From the NCBI GenBank assembly GCA_937884235.1, contig CALGBT010000034.1, positions 1 to 5,419 on the forward strand: a stretch of 5,419 nt of DNA. The letters are read 5' to 3'. This document shows, piece after piece, positions 1-5,419 of this stretch (position 1 is its first letter; each line of letters starts with the position of its first letter). The position numbers and the translations under genes are program-made. The stretch is from an uncultured Pseudomonadota bacterium (GTDB taxonomy: Bacteria; Myxococcota_A; UBA9042; CAIXZC01). The notes under the pieces were generated by a model. The model saw nothing but the letters and a program-made list of their open reading frames with translations. It was not told the origin of the DNA and ran no database searches.

Positions 1-1733
1 TCCTCAATCTTGAAGAGGTTGTTCTGCCCTTCGGTATTGTCGCCCAACTTAACCCGGGTCTCCAACGAAATGTAGACATCCTGCGGCTTGCAGGTCGACT
101 TGTCGCCGTTGGGCGTCCAGGCATTGGCGCTCAAGCAGGTGAGTGTCTGGGCATCACACCACCACTCCCGGGAGGAGCACTCGTTAAAGGTCTCGCTGCC
201 GGGGCAGACCGAGGCGGCATCGGGGTCGCACTCCTTGCGGAAGGAGATGCGCTTGTCGGCGTTGTTGCTGCCCGCCACCGCATCGTCGTTGACCTTGAAG
301 ATGAAGTTGCTCTCGTTCTTGACCAGCACGCCCTCCGGGCCGCGCAAAACCTTGCCGCCGCCCGTGAGTCCGTAAAGCCAGCCCCGAGGCGGCTCATTGG
401 CCTTCTTGACGGTACCCAGGGGCACCTCAAAGCGCCAGTAACCGCGGAAGGTGTAACGGATCCGGTTGATGGTCTGAGTCAGGACATCCTGTAGCACGCC
501 GCTGGGGATATCCAGGGTGTTGACGAAGTTGTGGTGACCACCGGTGAGGCAGGCGATTTCCTGCTGCCGGGGATCCCGGTCAGGATAGCCCTTGGCCGCC
601 ATCTGCACGAAGTGAATGGGAATGCGGTCGGCCATGGGGTCAGCCTCGATCAGATCCCGCACCGTTTCGAAGCTGGTCGCGAAGCTGGCGCAGCCGCCGG
701 TACACTGGTTCTGCTCAGGTGACGGCGCACAAGTGTCCGGACCATCCCCAATAACCAGAATATGCCGCAGCTTGTACTTGTTGACGCCCGCGTCCTTGGC
801 CTCATCAGTCAGGCCCTGCATGTAGGGATAAACCTCTTCGATGGTGGACCACAGCGGCGTGCGCCCCTTCTCCTCGCCCTGCAGCTTATCAAGTGCCTTC
901 TTGGGTGAGCTGGGGGTGGGGTCAAGCAGGAGGCTCCGGTTCGTGCTGAAGCAATCCTTCAGCTTCGTTTCTTTATCAGCCCCGGACTTTCCGGAAATCT
1001 CGCAAATAACATCGACGCCACTTTCGTTGAAGGCAAAGAGGATCAGCGCATCATCATCATTCAAGGTCTTGATGAACGATTCAAGAGCACCATAGCGGGC
1101 GTTCTTCGGGTCAGTGGCCACCGACAGAGGGTCATGGATGCCGTCTGAGATGGCGTCGAAGGAGTCCTCGTTATAGGGATGCCGAGGGAAGATCAGGCCA
1201 TTCATGGAACCAGACATATCCATGAGCACCGCTACTGCTACCTTCTCGCCATTGGTCAACTCTGGTTGGTGGTAGTTGAAATAGTCGACTCGGTCAATAG
1301 AGAGGTCATCGCCGCCGGAAAAGGCGTTGGAACACTGGTAGAGGTCGTCGTCCGGGTAGCCTTCAAGGCAGGAGATGTCCAACTCAAACAACTGGGGGCT
1401 GATCTTCGCCGGGTCGATGGTCTGATTGTCCACCAGGTCGAAGGGCTTAATGGAAATATCCCTTTCCCCAGAGTCGCCCTTCTTGGTGGTCCCCTGGAAG
1501 AGCACGTTCAATTGCAGCCCGAAGGGCTCTTCCGTGGTGCTCCGACAGACGGGCACGTAGTCCCCAGCTTCCTTCTTCACGGGAACGGCAGAGAGGACAT
1601 GCAGCTTGTCCCACTTGACCTGGTCAACATACAGGATCGCCGTTGCGTCGCAAGAAGAGAGCAGCACTTGCAGCGTAAAGACGAGAAGAATCCCGACCAC
1701 GCCCCTAATTCCAGCCTTGTATGCCAATCTCAT
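1..1733 (-). CDS. vWA-domain lipoprotein with Cys-rich region, C-terminus beyond window edge
   Basis: I translated the minus strand from ATG 1733; the frame is open for 577 codons to the left edge, so the 3' end is missing. Residues 1-28 form a lipoprotein signal: basic start (MRLAYKAGIR), hydrophobic core, then lipobox LSSC with C28 as the lipidation site. A vWA domain spans about residues 165-400. It has a full MIDAS metal site: DMSGSM (D172, S174, S176), T292 in GRTPLW and D330 in VIGDGPD. Such domains bind protein ligands through a divalent metal. Residues 502-548 carry six cysteines (502, 510, 519, 526, 533, 548), which suggests disulfides and an extracytoplasmic location. The start is supported by GAGGAG four bases upstream and by the signal peptide placement. 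Asp at +2 after the lipid Cys is an inner-membrane retention signal in E. coli; whether it applies here is unknown. The ligand and exact role cannot be read from the sequence. Confident as a gene and as vWA lipoprotein. Confidence 0.9.
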   Translation of the reverse strand, partial: MRLAYKAGIRGVVGILLVFTLQVLLSSCDATAILYVDQVKWDKLHVLSAVPVKKEAGDYVPVCRSTTEEPFGLQLNVLFQGTTKKGDSGERDISIKPFDLVDNQTIDPAKISPQLFELDISCLEGYPDDDLYQCSNAFSGGDDLSIDRVDYFNYHQPELTNGEKVAVAVLMDMSGSMNGLIFPRHPYNEDSFDAISDGIHDPLSVATDPKNARYGALESFIKTLNDDDALILFAFNESGVDVICEISGKSGADKETKLKDCFSTNRSLLLDPTPSSPKKALDKLQGEEKGRTPLWSTIEEVYPYMQGLTDEAKDAGVNKYKLRHILVIGDGPDTCAPSPEQNQCTGGCASFATSFETVRDLIEADPMADRIPIHFVQMAAKGYPDRDPRQQEIACLTGGHHNFVNTLDIPSGVLQDVLTQTINRIRYTFRGYWRFEVPLGTVKKANEPPRGWLYGLTGGGKVLRGPEGVLVKNESNFIFKVNDDAVAGSNNADKRISFRKECDPDAASVCPGSETFNECSSREWWCDAQTLTCLSANAWTPNGDKSTCKPQDVYISLETRVKLGDNTEGQNNLFKIE

Positions 1734-2032
1734 GAAACTCCTCGCAAGTCAGACAACATCTCGTCAATGACCGGACCGACGCGCATGAGCGCATCAATCC
1801 ACACGTATCGTGGGATTTTCGTCTCGGGCAGTGGCAAAGTCAACCATTTTTTTGGCGCCAACGGGAAGTACTTGAAGAGAAGACTAATGAAGCGCCCGGG
1901 CCGGCGCGAGCGGTTAAAAGAGCAACTATTGACTACAGTTTCACGCGTGCACGCGAGCATGTACTCCTTCACCACGCCCTCCTCACCGGGCAATAGATGC
2001 TCCAAATTGACAAGATCCCCTACGACTGGCAT
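1730..2032 (-). CDS. Hypothetical 100-residue protein overlapping the lipoprotein start
   Basis: The ORF runs from ATG 2032 to a TGA at 1732-1730 that shares an ATGA with the lipoprotein start at 1733, a common mark of translational coupling. I do not recognise a family. The product has no signal peptide or membrane segment; it has a basic middle (NRSRRPGR) and an amphipathic-looking C-terminus (about residues 78-98) rich in Ile, Leu, Met, Asp and Glu. By hand count about 64 of 100 codons end in G or C, compatible with real coding but apparently lower than in the kinase and truD. Against it: no clear ribosome binding site precedes ATG 2032, candidate promoters for both neighbours fall inside it, and the only space upstream is 50 bases before the kinase start. 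It could be a genuine small cytoplasmic partner of the lipoprotein operon or a chance ORF in an intergenic region. Confidence 0.42.
   Translation of the reverse strand: MPVVGDLVNLEHLLPGEEGVVKEYMLACTRETVVNSCSFNRSRRPGRFISLLFKYFPLAPKKWLTLPLPETKIPRYVWIDALMRVGPVIDEMLSDLRGVS
1734..1743 (-). promoter_or_regulatory. Ribosome binding site of the vWA lipoprotein gene
   Basis: Read on the minus strand, GAGGAG (1743-1738) is followed by TTTC and the ATG at 1733. The spacing of four bases is slightly short but usable. It lies inside the last codons of the overlapping 100-codon ORF, so the lipoprotein can be started independently or by coupling. Confidence 0.6.
1815..1843 (-). promoter_or_regulatory. Candidate sigma70-type promoter for the vWA lipoprotein
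   Basis: On the minus strand, TTGACT (1843-1838, five of six matches to the -35 consensus) is separated by 17 bases from GAAAAT (1820-1815, four of six to the -10). Transcription would start near 1808, giving a leader of roughly 75 bases before the lipoprotein ATG. It lies inside the 100-codon ORF and would serve the lipoprotein alone. Identified by eye only. Confidence 0.33.
1944..1955. repeat. Perfect 12-bp palindrome CGCGTGCACGCG
   Basis: CGCGTGCACGCG equals its own reverse complement. It lies between the two candidate divergent promoters, where a dimeric regulator might bind. The symmetry does not extend into the flanking bases. In GC-rich DNA alternating CG/GC palindromes of this size can occur by chance, so the operator role is an inference. 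Confidence 0.35.
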
Positions 2033-2035
2033 ACA
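2007..2035 (+). promoter_or_regulatory. Candidate sigma70-type promoter for the FHA-GAF kinase gene
   Basis: A perfect -35 hexamer TTGACA (2007-2012) is followed, 17 bases on, by CATACA (2030-2035), a weak -10 with three of six matches, preceded by TGG (2027-2029), which fits an extended -10 (TGn). A transcript would begin around 2042, downstream of ATG 2035, so this promoter favours the GTG start at 2083. Identified by eye only. Confidence 0.38.
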
Positions 2036-2068
2036 TGAATCAGGGTCTTGCTGCGCGGACCTGTGGTC

Positions 2069-2074
2069 AGGAGG
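2069..2074 (+). promoter_or_regulatory. Strong Shine-Dalgarno AGGAGG that decides the kinase start
   Basis: AGGAGG is followed by eight bases and then GTG at 2083, an ideal arrangement. The longer in-frame ATG at 2035 has no comparable purine run before it, and the 16 residues it would add lie outside the FHA fold. This is the main reason for choosing 2083 as the start. Confidence 0.7.
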
Positions 2075-2082
2075 AGCGGAAA

Positions 2083-2784
2083 GTGCTGAAGCTCACCGTA
2101 AAGAATGGTCAGTATGAAGGCGTCACTGTTGATGTTGAGGATTCCCTTACTATTGGCCGAGGCCAGGGGGCTGGACTCTTCCTGCCCGACCCCCAGATCT
2201 CGCGCTCTCACTCCCTGGTAGAGCGCGAAGAAGACCGCTATTGGGTCTCGGACAACAACAGCCACAACGGCACCTACGTCAATGACATCCGCCTCGAGAA
2301 CCGGCGGGTCCTGCGGCATCAGGATGTGATCCGGGTCGGCAACACCAGTATCGACGTCTTTTTGCCCGAAGAGAGGATACAGACCGCCCGGACCGCCATG
2401 CACATCGCCGAAGATGCCGATACCATGACGACAACCATCGAGCGCAATGCCCGGGACCTCGCACCGCCTACCATTGACGCACTGCGTTCCTCCCACGGCA
2501 TCATCGACGGCTTCCACTTTCCGTCAGTGGAGAAGGTGCGCACCGCCGATGACCGCGCCATTGAAATGATTCTCGCCAATGCCCGGCGCTTCGCCATTCT
2601 CTTTCACGTCTCCAAGAGCCTCCAGGAAGCAACTGACATCGACCGCCTGCTGGCCACCATGATGGACCACGTTTTCAAGGTGACCCGAGCCGAGCGGGGC
2701 GAAATCGTTCTCGTCAATCCGCAGACTGAAGAGCTTATCCCGTCCTCTCCATGGACCGACAGGGCAAGGTTGGCGACACCGTGA
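2083..2784 (+). CDS. FHA-GAF histidine kinase, 5' part (FHA domain and first half of GAF), frameshifted
   Basis: From GTG 2083 this frame encodes 233 residues before a TGA at 2782-2784; an in-frame ATG at 2035 would add 16. Residues about 1-95 are a forkhead-associated domain, which binds phosphothreonine peptides: GR at 25-26, the S40-x-x-H43 pair (SRSH) and NGT at 62-64, all conserved positions. A linker of about 65 residues follows. From about residue 165 begins a GAF domain (ILFHVSKSL, then RLLATMMDHVF and GEIVLVNP), a small-molecule or protein-interaction sensor. The GAF fold stops midway: residues after about 220 (SPWTDRARLATP) are unlike the family, while the other half continues in the -1 frame. 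The fragment alone would lack the kinase. The product is expected to be cytoplasmic; no membrane segment is visible. It is divergent from the lipoprotein unit. Domain calls are firm; whether the break is real or a sequence error is open. Confidence 0.85.
   Translation: MLKLTVKNGQYEGVTVDVEDSLTIGRGQGAGLFLPDPQISRSHSLVEREEDRYWVSDNNSHNGTYVNDIRLENRRVLRHQDVIRVGNTSIDVFLPEERIQTARTAMHIAEDADTMTTTIERNARDLAPPTIDALRSSHGIIDGFHFPSVEKVRTADDRAIEMILANARRFAILFHVSKSLQEATDIDRLLATMMDHVFKVTRAERGEIVLVNPQTEELIPSSPWTDRARLATP
2739..2741 (+). other. Frameshift site: apparent one-base deletion in a C run
   Basis: The 5' frame and the 3' frame can be joined only between 2730 and 2784, because the 3' frame has a TGA at 2727-2729 and the 5' frame ends at 2784. 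Adding one C to the CCC here gives a continuous GAF sequence, EELIPVLSMDRQGKVGD, which reads naturally through the fold and yields a 575-residue protein. No canonical slippery heptamer or obvious downstream stimulatory structure is seen, so a mutation or a sequencing error in a homopolymer is more likely than programmed frameshifting. Confidence 0.75.
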
Positions 2785-3809
2785 ACATCAGCCGCACCGT
2801 CGTCAAGAAAGTACTCAACAGCCGCATGGCAGTAATCTCCACCGATGCCAGCTCTGACCCTCGCCTGAAGTCCTCTGACAGCATCATCATGTACGGCATG
2901 CGCTCCATCATGTGCGTGCCCATGATCTCCCAGGAATCGGTCATCGGCATCGTTCAGGTGGTGAGCGAGAAGGACTTCGCCGCGTTTGGTGAGGACGACC
3001 TCTATCTCCTCACGGTCATCGCCAGTCTCGCCGCGGTCTCCATCCAGAACGCCCGGCTCTATGAGCGACAGAAGGAAGCCCTGGAGGATGCCCGGCGGGC
3101 CCACGAGGACCTGGTCAAGACCCAGGCTGAGCTGATCAACAAGGAAAAGCTGGCCACCGTGGGACAGCTCGCCTCAGGTATCGCCCATGAAATCAAGAAC
3201 TCGCTAGGCCCCGTCTCTCTGGTCCACTTGTTGCGAGAGCGCCATCCCGATGACGAAGTGCTACAGGAATACACCGACCTGATCCTGGAATCCAACAACC
3301 GCATCCTCTCCATCATCTCTGAAGTTGCCAGTTTCACTCAGGGGGAGACTCGAGTCTATGATCGCAAGCCCACTTCGCTGCGTCCCCTGCTGGAATCAGT
3401 TGTCAACTTCCTGAAGTTTGACCGGGACGTCAAACGGGCAGGTGTCAAATTGCACATTCACGAGCCCATCACCGTCGACATCAACGCTGACCGGATCAAG
3501 CAAGTGATCATCAATCTGATCCGCAACGCGGCGCAGTCCCTGCCTGAGAATGACGGTTCCATCAACGTCACCCTCGACCGGGACGGGGAAGATGCCGTGA
3601 TCCGGGTGGTTGACAACGGCTGCGGCATCCCGGAAGAGAACCTGCAGAAGATCTGGACCCCCTTCTTCACCACGAAGGAAGGCACCGGCATGGGCCTGGG
3701 TCTGGATATCAGCCGGATGATCATCGAGGAACACGATGGGGCCATGGAATGCAGCAGCACCATCGGCGGTGGCACCATCATGACAATTAGGTTGCCCGCA
3801 ACAGATTGA
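2751..3809 (+). CDS. FHA-GAF histidine kinase, 3' part (second half of GAF, dimerisation and ATPase domains)
   Basis: This frame carries the rest of the kinase. Numbered from the ATG at 2751, residues 1-100 are the second half of the GAF domain (VNISRTVV, STDASSDPR, SIMCVPM). About 101-133 is a coiled-coil-like linker rich in Glu, Lys and Ala. H146 in GIAHEIKN is the phosphoacceptor histidine of the HisKA-type dimerisation domain. The ATPase domain has all boxes: N box N255 and N259 (IINLIRNAA), G1 DNGCG at 288-292, F box PFFTTK, and G2 GTGMGLGL at 311-318. The enzyme should autophosphorylate on H146 using ATP and pass phosphate to a response regulator, but none is encoded in the window and no receiver domain is attached. 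ATG 2751 has no ribosome binding site and lies mid-GAF, so I read this as the continuation of the upstream frame, not a separate gene. Its stop is five bases from the convergent truD stop. Confidence 0.88.
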   Translation: MDRQGKVGDTVNISRTVVKKVLNSRMAVISTDASSDPRLKSSDSIIMYGMRSIMCVPMISQESVIGIVQVVSEKDFAAFGEDDLYLLTVIASLAAVSIQNARLYERQKEALEDARRAHEDLVKTQAELINKEKLATVGQLASGIAHEIKNSLGPVSLVHLLRERHPDDEVLQEYTDLILESNNRILSIISEVASFTQGETRVYDRKPTSLRPLLESVVNFLKFDRDVKRAGVKLHIHEPITVDINADRIKQVIINLIRNAAQSLPENDGSINVTLDRDGEDAVIRVVDNGCGIPEENLQKIWTPFFTTKEGTGMGLGLDISRMIIEEHDGAMECSSTIGGGTIMTIRLPATD

Positions 3810-3814
3810 ACCCG

Positions 3815-4873
3815 CTACACATCCCGCTTGAGTACTTCCCGAAGCAGCACGGTGGCATAGCACCCCTTGGGCAGGAAGAAACGGAGACGAATGCCGCTTT
3901 TGCACGCCTCCACTTCCATATCCTCGGGGAAGGTGAGCAGCGCGCGACGGGTCCCGGCACCGTACGAATGAAAGGAGTCGAAGCTGTAATGGTTCATGCC
4001 GATTTGCGCCATGGCGGCGATCTCGAGTTGCCCCGCTTCACCGCCAGCCTGAACCATCTTGCGCCCGAAAATCGGGCCGGTGACCACGAGCTGCCCAGCA
4101 TCGAGTCGGGCCTGAACCTCGCTCACGTCCTCCGCCACGAAGAGGCCACCGGTGTCGCGCTTCTTCATGATATCGCCAGCCATGACCTGGCGCAGGCGGT
4201 CCAATGCCATGCGCTCGCGCACATAGAGGTTGAAGAGGTAGGACTGGATGGAGCTGATGGAAAACTTGCGCTTCATCCTTGACATGGCGCTGATGCGCAT
4301 GACCCCGGCGACGACATCCCGCCCTACCCTCGCCGATTCCAGATTCTGGCCGAAACGCTGGTTCCCAAAGATATTCACCAGGCCCCTGGCAACCACCTGG
4401 TCGGTGACTGTGCGCACGGCCTCGACCTGCTCCTGGGCCGCACCACGCAGCAAGATATTGAACCGATTGCCTCGTAGATGGCCGGTCCGCAGCTTGTTGG
4501 TGTGGCGGTTGGTATCGAGCAAACGGACCGCCCCGTTGTCGACCTTGGAGAGCCGCTCCTCACACCTCGCCGGAACCGAGAGCCACTGCCTGGTCACGGC
4601 GTGCTTGTCCTTGAGCCCAGCATAGCCAATCTCCGCCTGGCTCACGTCCAGAGCTTCCCGCAAGTGCAACAGCAGCCGCTCCATGGACCAGCCCTTCTTC
4701 TCCACCTGAATATAGAGGTGGTCCCCTTTCCCACATAGTTCATACGCTGGCTCCTCATCCACCATGAAATCATCGGGTCGGCTCTTGACACGCGCCTTGA
4801 TGGCTCCCACGTCCGGGGTCTCAAAGGGGATGTCAATAAGCTTCAGGTCACGGCCAGGGGAGTCGAGGATCAT
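3815..4873 (-). CDS. truD: tRNA pseudouridine(13) synthase TruD
   Basis: This 352-residue protein matches the usual TruD length (about 350). TruD converts U13 of certain tRNAs, such as tRNA-Glu in E. coli, to pseudouridine in the cytoplasm. All family motifs are visible in order: KSRPDDFMVDE (residues 30-40), the catalytic motif GYAGLKDKHAVTRQ with D89 as nucleophile (codon 4609-4607), NIFGNQRFG (167-175), TGPIFG (265-270) in the TRUD insertion region, and the C-terminal GCYATVLLRE (337-346). Nothing is truncated. The start codon overlaps the stop of the upstream helical-repeat gene as ATGA, and only a weak purine stretch (AGAAG) precedes it, so translational coupling is likely. It converges on the kinase gene with a 5-base gap and no visible hairpin terminator between them. 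Very confident. Confidence 0.97.
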   Translation of the reverse strand: MILDSPGRDLKLIDIPFETPDVGAIKARVKSRPDDFMVDEEPAYELCGKGDHLYIQVEKKGWSMERLLLHLREALDVSQAEIGYAGLKDKHAVTRQWLSVPARCEERLSKVDNGAVRLLDTNRHTNKLRTGHLRGNRFNILLRGAAQEQVEAVRTVTDQVVARGLVNIFGNQRFGQNLESARVGRDVVAGVMRISAMSRMKRKFSISSIQSYLFNLYVRERMALDRLRQVMAGDIMKKRDTGGLFVAEDVSEVQARLDAGQLVVTGPIFGRKMVQAGGEAGQLEIAAMAQIGMNHYSFDSFHSYGAGTRRALLTFPEDMEVEACKSGIRLRFFLPKGCYATVLLREVLKRDV

Positions 4874-5419
4874 CGTTCTTCTCGTAAGCTCAGGTTCTCA
4901 GCTGCCGCCTCTCGCACCAACTCGTGAAGGCTTGCATCTTGCTGGATGAGTCTCAGTAGCTTGCTGGGCAAAACCGGCATGTACGATGCCGCGATATGCG
5001 ACGGCGTATAGGGATTCCTGGCTACCGCCTCCTGGACCCGCGGGCGCAGCGACCATCGGCGGTGCCGAGCTACGGCCAGGAGCGCCTCGGAGCGCAGCGG
5101 CCGGCGTGCCGCCCAGGTGACCACATCGTCTTCGATGACCCGAGGATTGTCCAGGAGGATAGCCATTACCCGAACATCTCCCTCCCGCGCCAGTTGGGAA
5201 AGGATGTGACGATCCTGCAAACGAGCCCGCCATTTCTTGGTGCCCAGTGGCATATCCTCGAGGACGGGGTCATGAGCAACCTCAGAGTCATGGTGAGTCC
5301 GCTCCGGCGGCAACGGCAACAAATACCGGACATAGGCCCCCCTGCCCTGGGCCGAAACTGCAGAGTAGAGGGCGGCCCGAGTCTCATCGTCGGGCTCAAG
5401 GCCGGCGATGCAGAGGCGC
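4870..5419 (-). CDS. Alpha-helical repeat (HEAT-like) protein, C-terminal part, N-terminus beyond window edge
   Basis: The frame is open from the right edge to TGA 4872-4870, giving 182 visible residues. A TTG at 5322 could in principle start it, but coding-like sequence (GLEPDDETRAALYSAVSAQ) continues upstream without a stop, so I treat the gene as entering from outside. From about residue 65 on, the protein is a series of amphipathic helices with recurring Asn-Pro turns: LLDNPRVIEDDVV, AVARHRRW, AVARNPYTPSHIA, then KLLRLIQQD and LVREAAAENL. This layout resembles bacterial HEAT or leucine-rich-variant proteins of deltaproteobacteria and acidobacteria, usually thought to be protein-binding scaffolds; the first 60 or so residues look poorly ordered (acidic and Pro-rich). 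No catalytic motif or signal peptide is seen in this part. It overlaps truD by ATGA and is probably cotranscribed with it; a link to tRNA modification is not shown. Function unknown. Confidence 0.82.
   Translation of the reverse strand, partial: RLCIAGLEPDDETRAALYSAVSAQGRGAYVRYLLPLPPERTHHDSEVAHDPVLEDMPLGTKKWRARLQDRHILSQLAREGDVRVMAILLDNPRVIEDDVVTWAARRPLRSEALLAVARHRRWSLRPRVQEAVARNPYTPSHIAASYMPVLPSKLLRLIQQDASLHELVREAAAENLSLREER

Noticed and set aside
1045..1062. Short trinucleotide run (ATC repeats) within the lipoprotein gene, considered as a phase-variable repeat.
   Set aside because: Only a few units, in a multiple of three, encoding Asp residues; length change would not shift the frame.
1892..1907. 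GC-rich hairpin with a 5-bp stem (GCGCC/GGCGC), considered as a terminator.
   Set aside because: The stem is short and no T run follows on either strand; it is also inside a possible coding region.
1179..2117. A 312-codon open frame on the plus strand running antisense to the lipoprotein and across the divergent region.
   Set aside because: The opposite strand encodes a clear lipobox and a vWA MIDAS site, while this frame has no recognisable domain, low-complexity stretches and no ribosome binding site. Long antisense frames are common in GC-rich genes.
2734..2745. Programmed -1 frameshifting as an explanation for the split kinase.
   Set aside because: No X XXY YYZ heptamer, no upstream Shine-Dalgarno-like stimulator at the right spacing and no obvious downstream hairpin; a one-base deletion explains it more simply.
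2020..3905. Several minus-strand frames of 90-170 codons under the kinase gene.
   Set aside because: They are antisense to FHA, GAF and kinase motifs, are rich in Asp, Val, His and Gly as expected for such shadows, and have no supporting start signals.
3806..4282. A 158-codon plus-strand frame overlapping the kinase end.
   Set aside because: It is antisense to the C-terminal half of truD, whose motifs are certain, and it resembles no known family.

Overview
The window is GC-rich and densely coded, with no tRNA, rRNA, CRISPR array, transposase or integrase visible. The domain styles suggest a deltaproteobacterial-type genome (Myxococcota, Bradymonadales or a relative): a lipoprotein with a von Willebrand A (vWA) domain and a Cys-rich tail, an FHA-GAF-histidine kinase, and TruD next to an alpha-helical repeat protein. 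This placement is inferred from gene style alone; no phylogenetic marker in the window settles it.

Layout from left to right. (1) Positions 1-1733, minus strand: the first 577 codons of a secreted vWA lipoprotein with a lipobox and a complete MIDAS metal site; its C-terminus lies beyond the left edge. (2) Positions 1730-2032, minus strand: a 100-codon ORF of unknown function whose stop overlaps the lipoprotein start (ATGA). It may be a small gene in the same operon. The same stretch also holds candidate promoters on both strands and a perfect 12-bp palindrome. (3) Positions 2083-3809, plus strand: an FHA-GAF-histidine kinase, broken in the middle of the GAF domain by an apparent one-base deletion in a C run at 2739-2741. 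All kinase motifs are intact downstream. (4) Positions 3815-4873, minus strand: truD, tRNA pseudouridine(13) synthase, convergent with the kinase and only 5 bases from its stop. (5) Positions 4870-5419, minus strand: the C-terminal 182 residues of an alpha-helical repeat (HEAT-like) protein that overlaps truD by ATGA.

The lipoprotein unit and the kinase are divergent and share one short upstream region, so they could be co-regulated, but nothing in the sequence proves a functional link. The kinase has no response regulator beside it in this window. truD and the helical-repeat gene look translationally coupled and form a separate unit.

The points most worth a second look are the frameshift that splits the GAF domain, the FHA domain on a histidine kinase (a possible link from Ser/Thr phosphorylation to two-component signalling), and the small ORF coupled to the lipoprotein. 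I see no clear evidence of a wholly new system.
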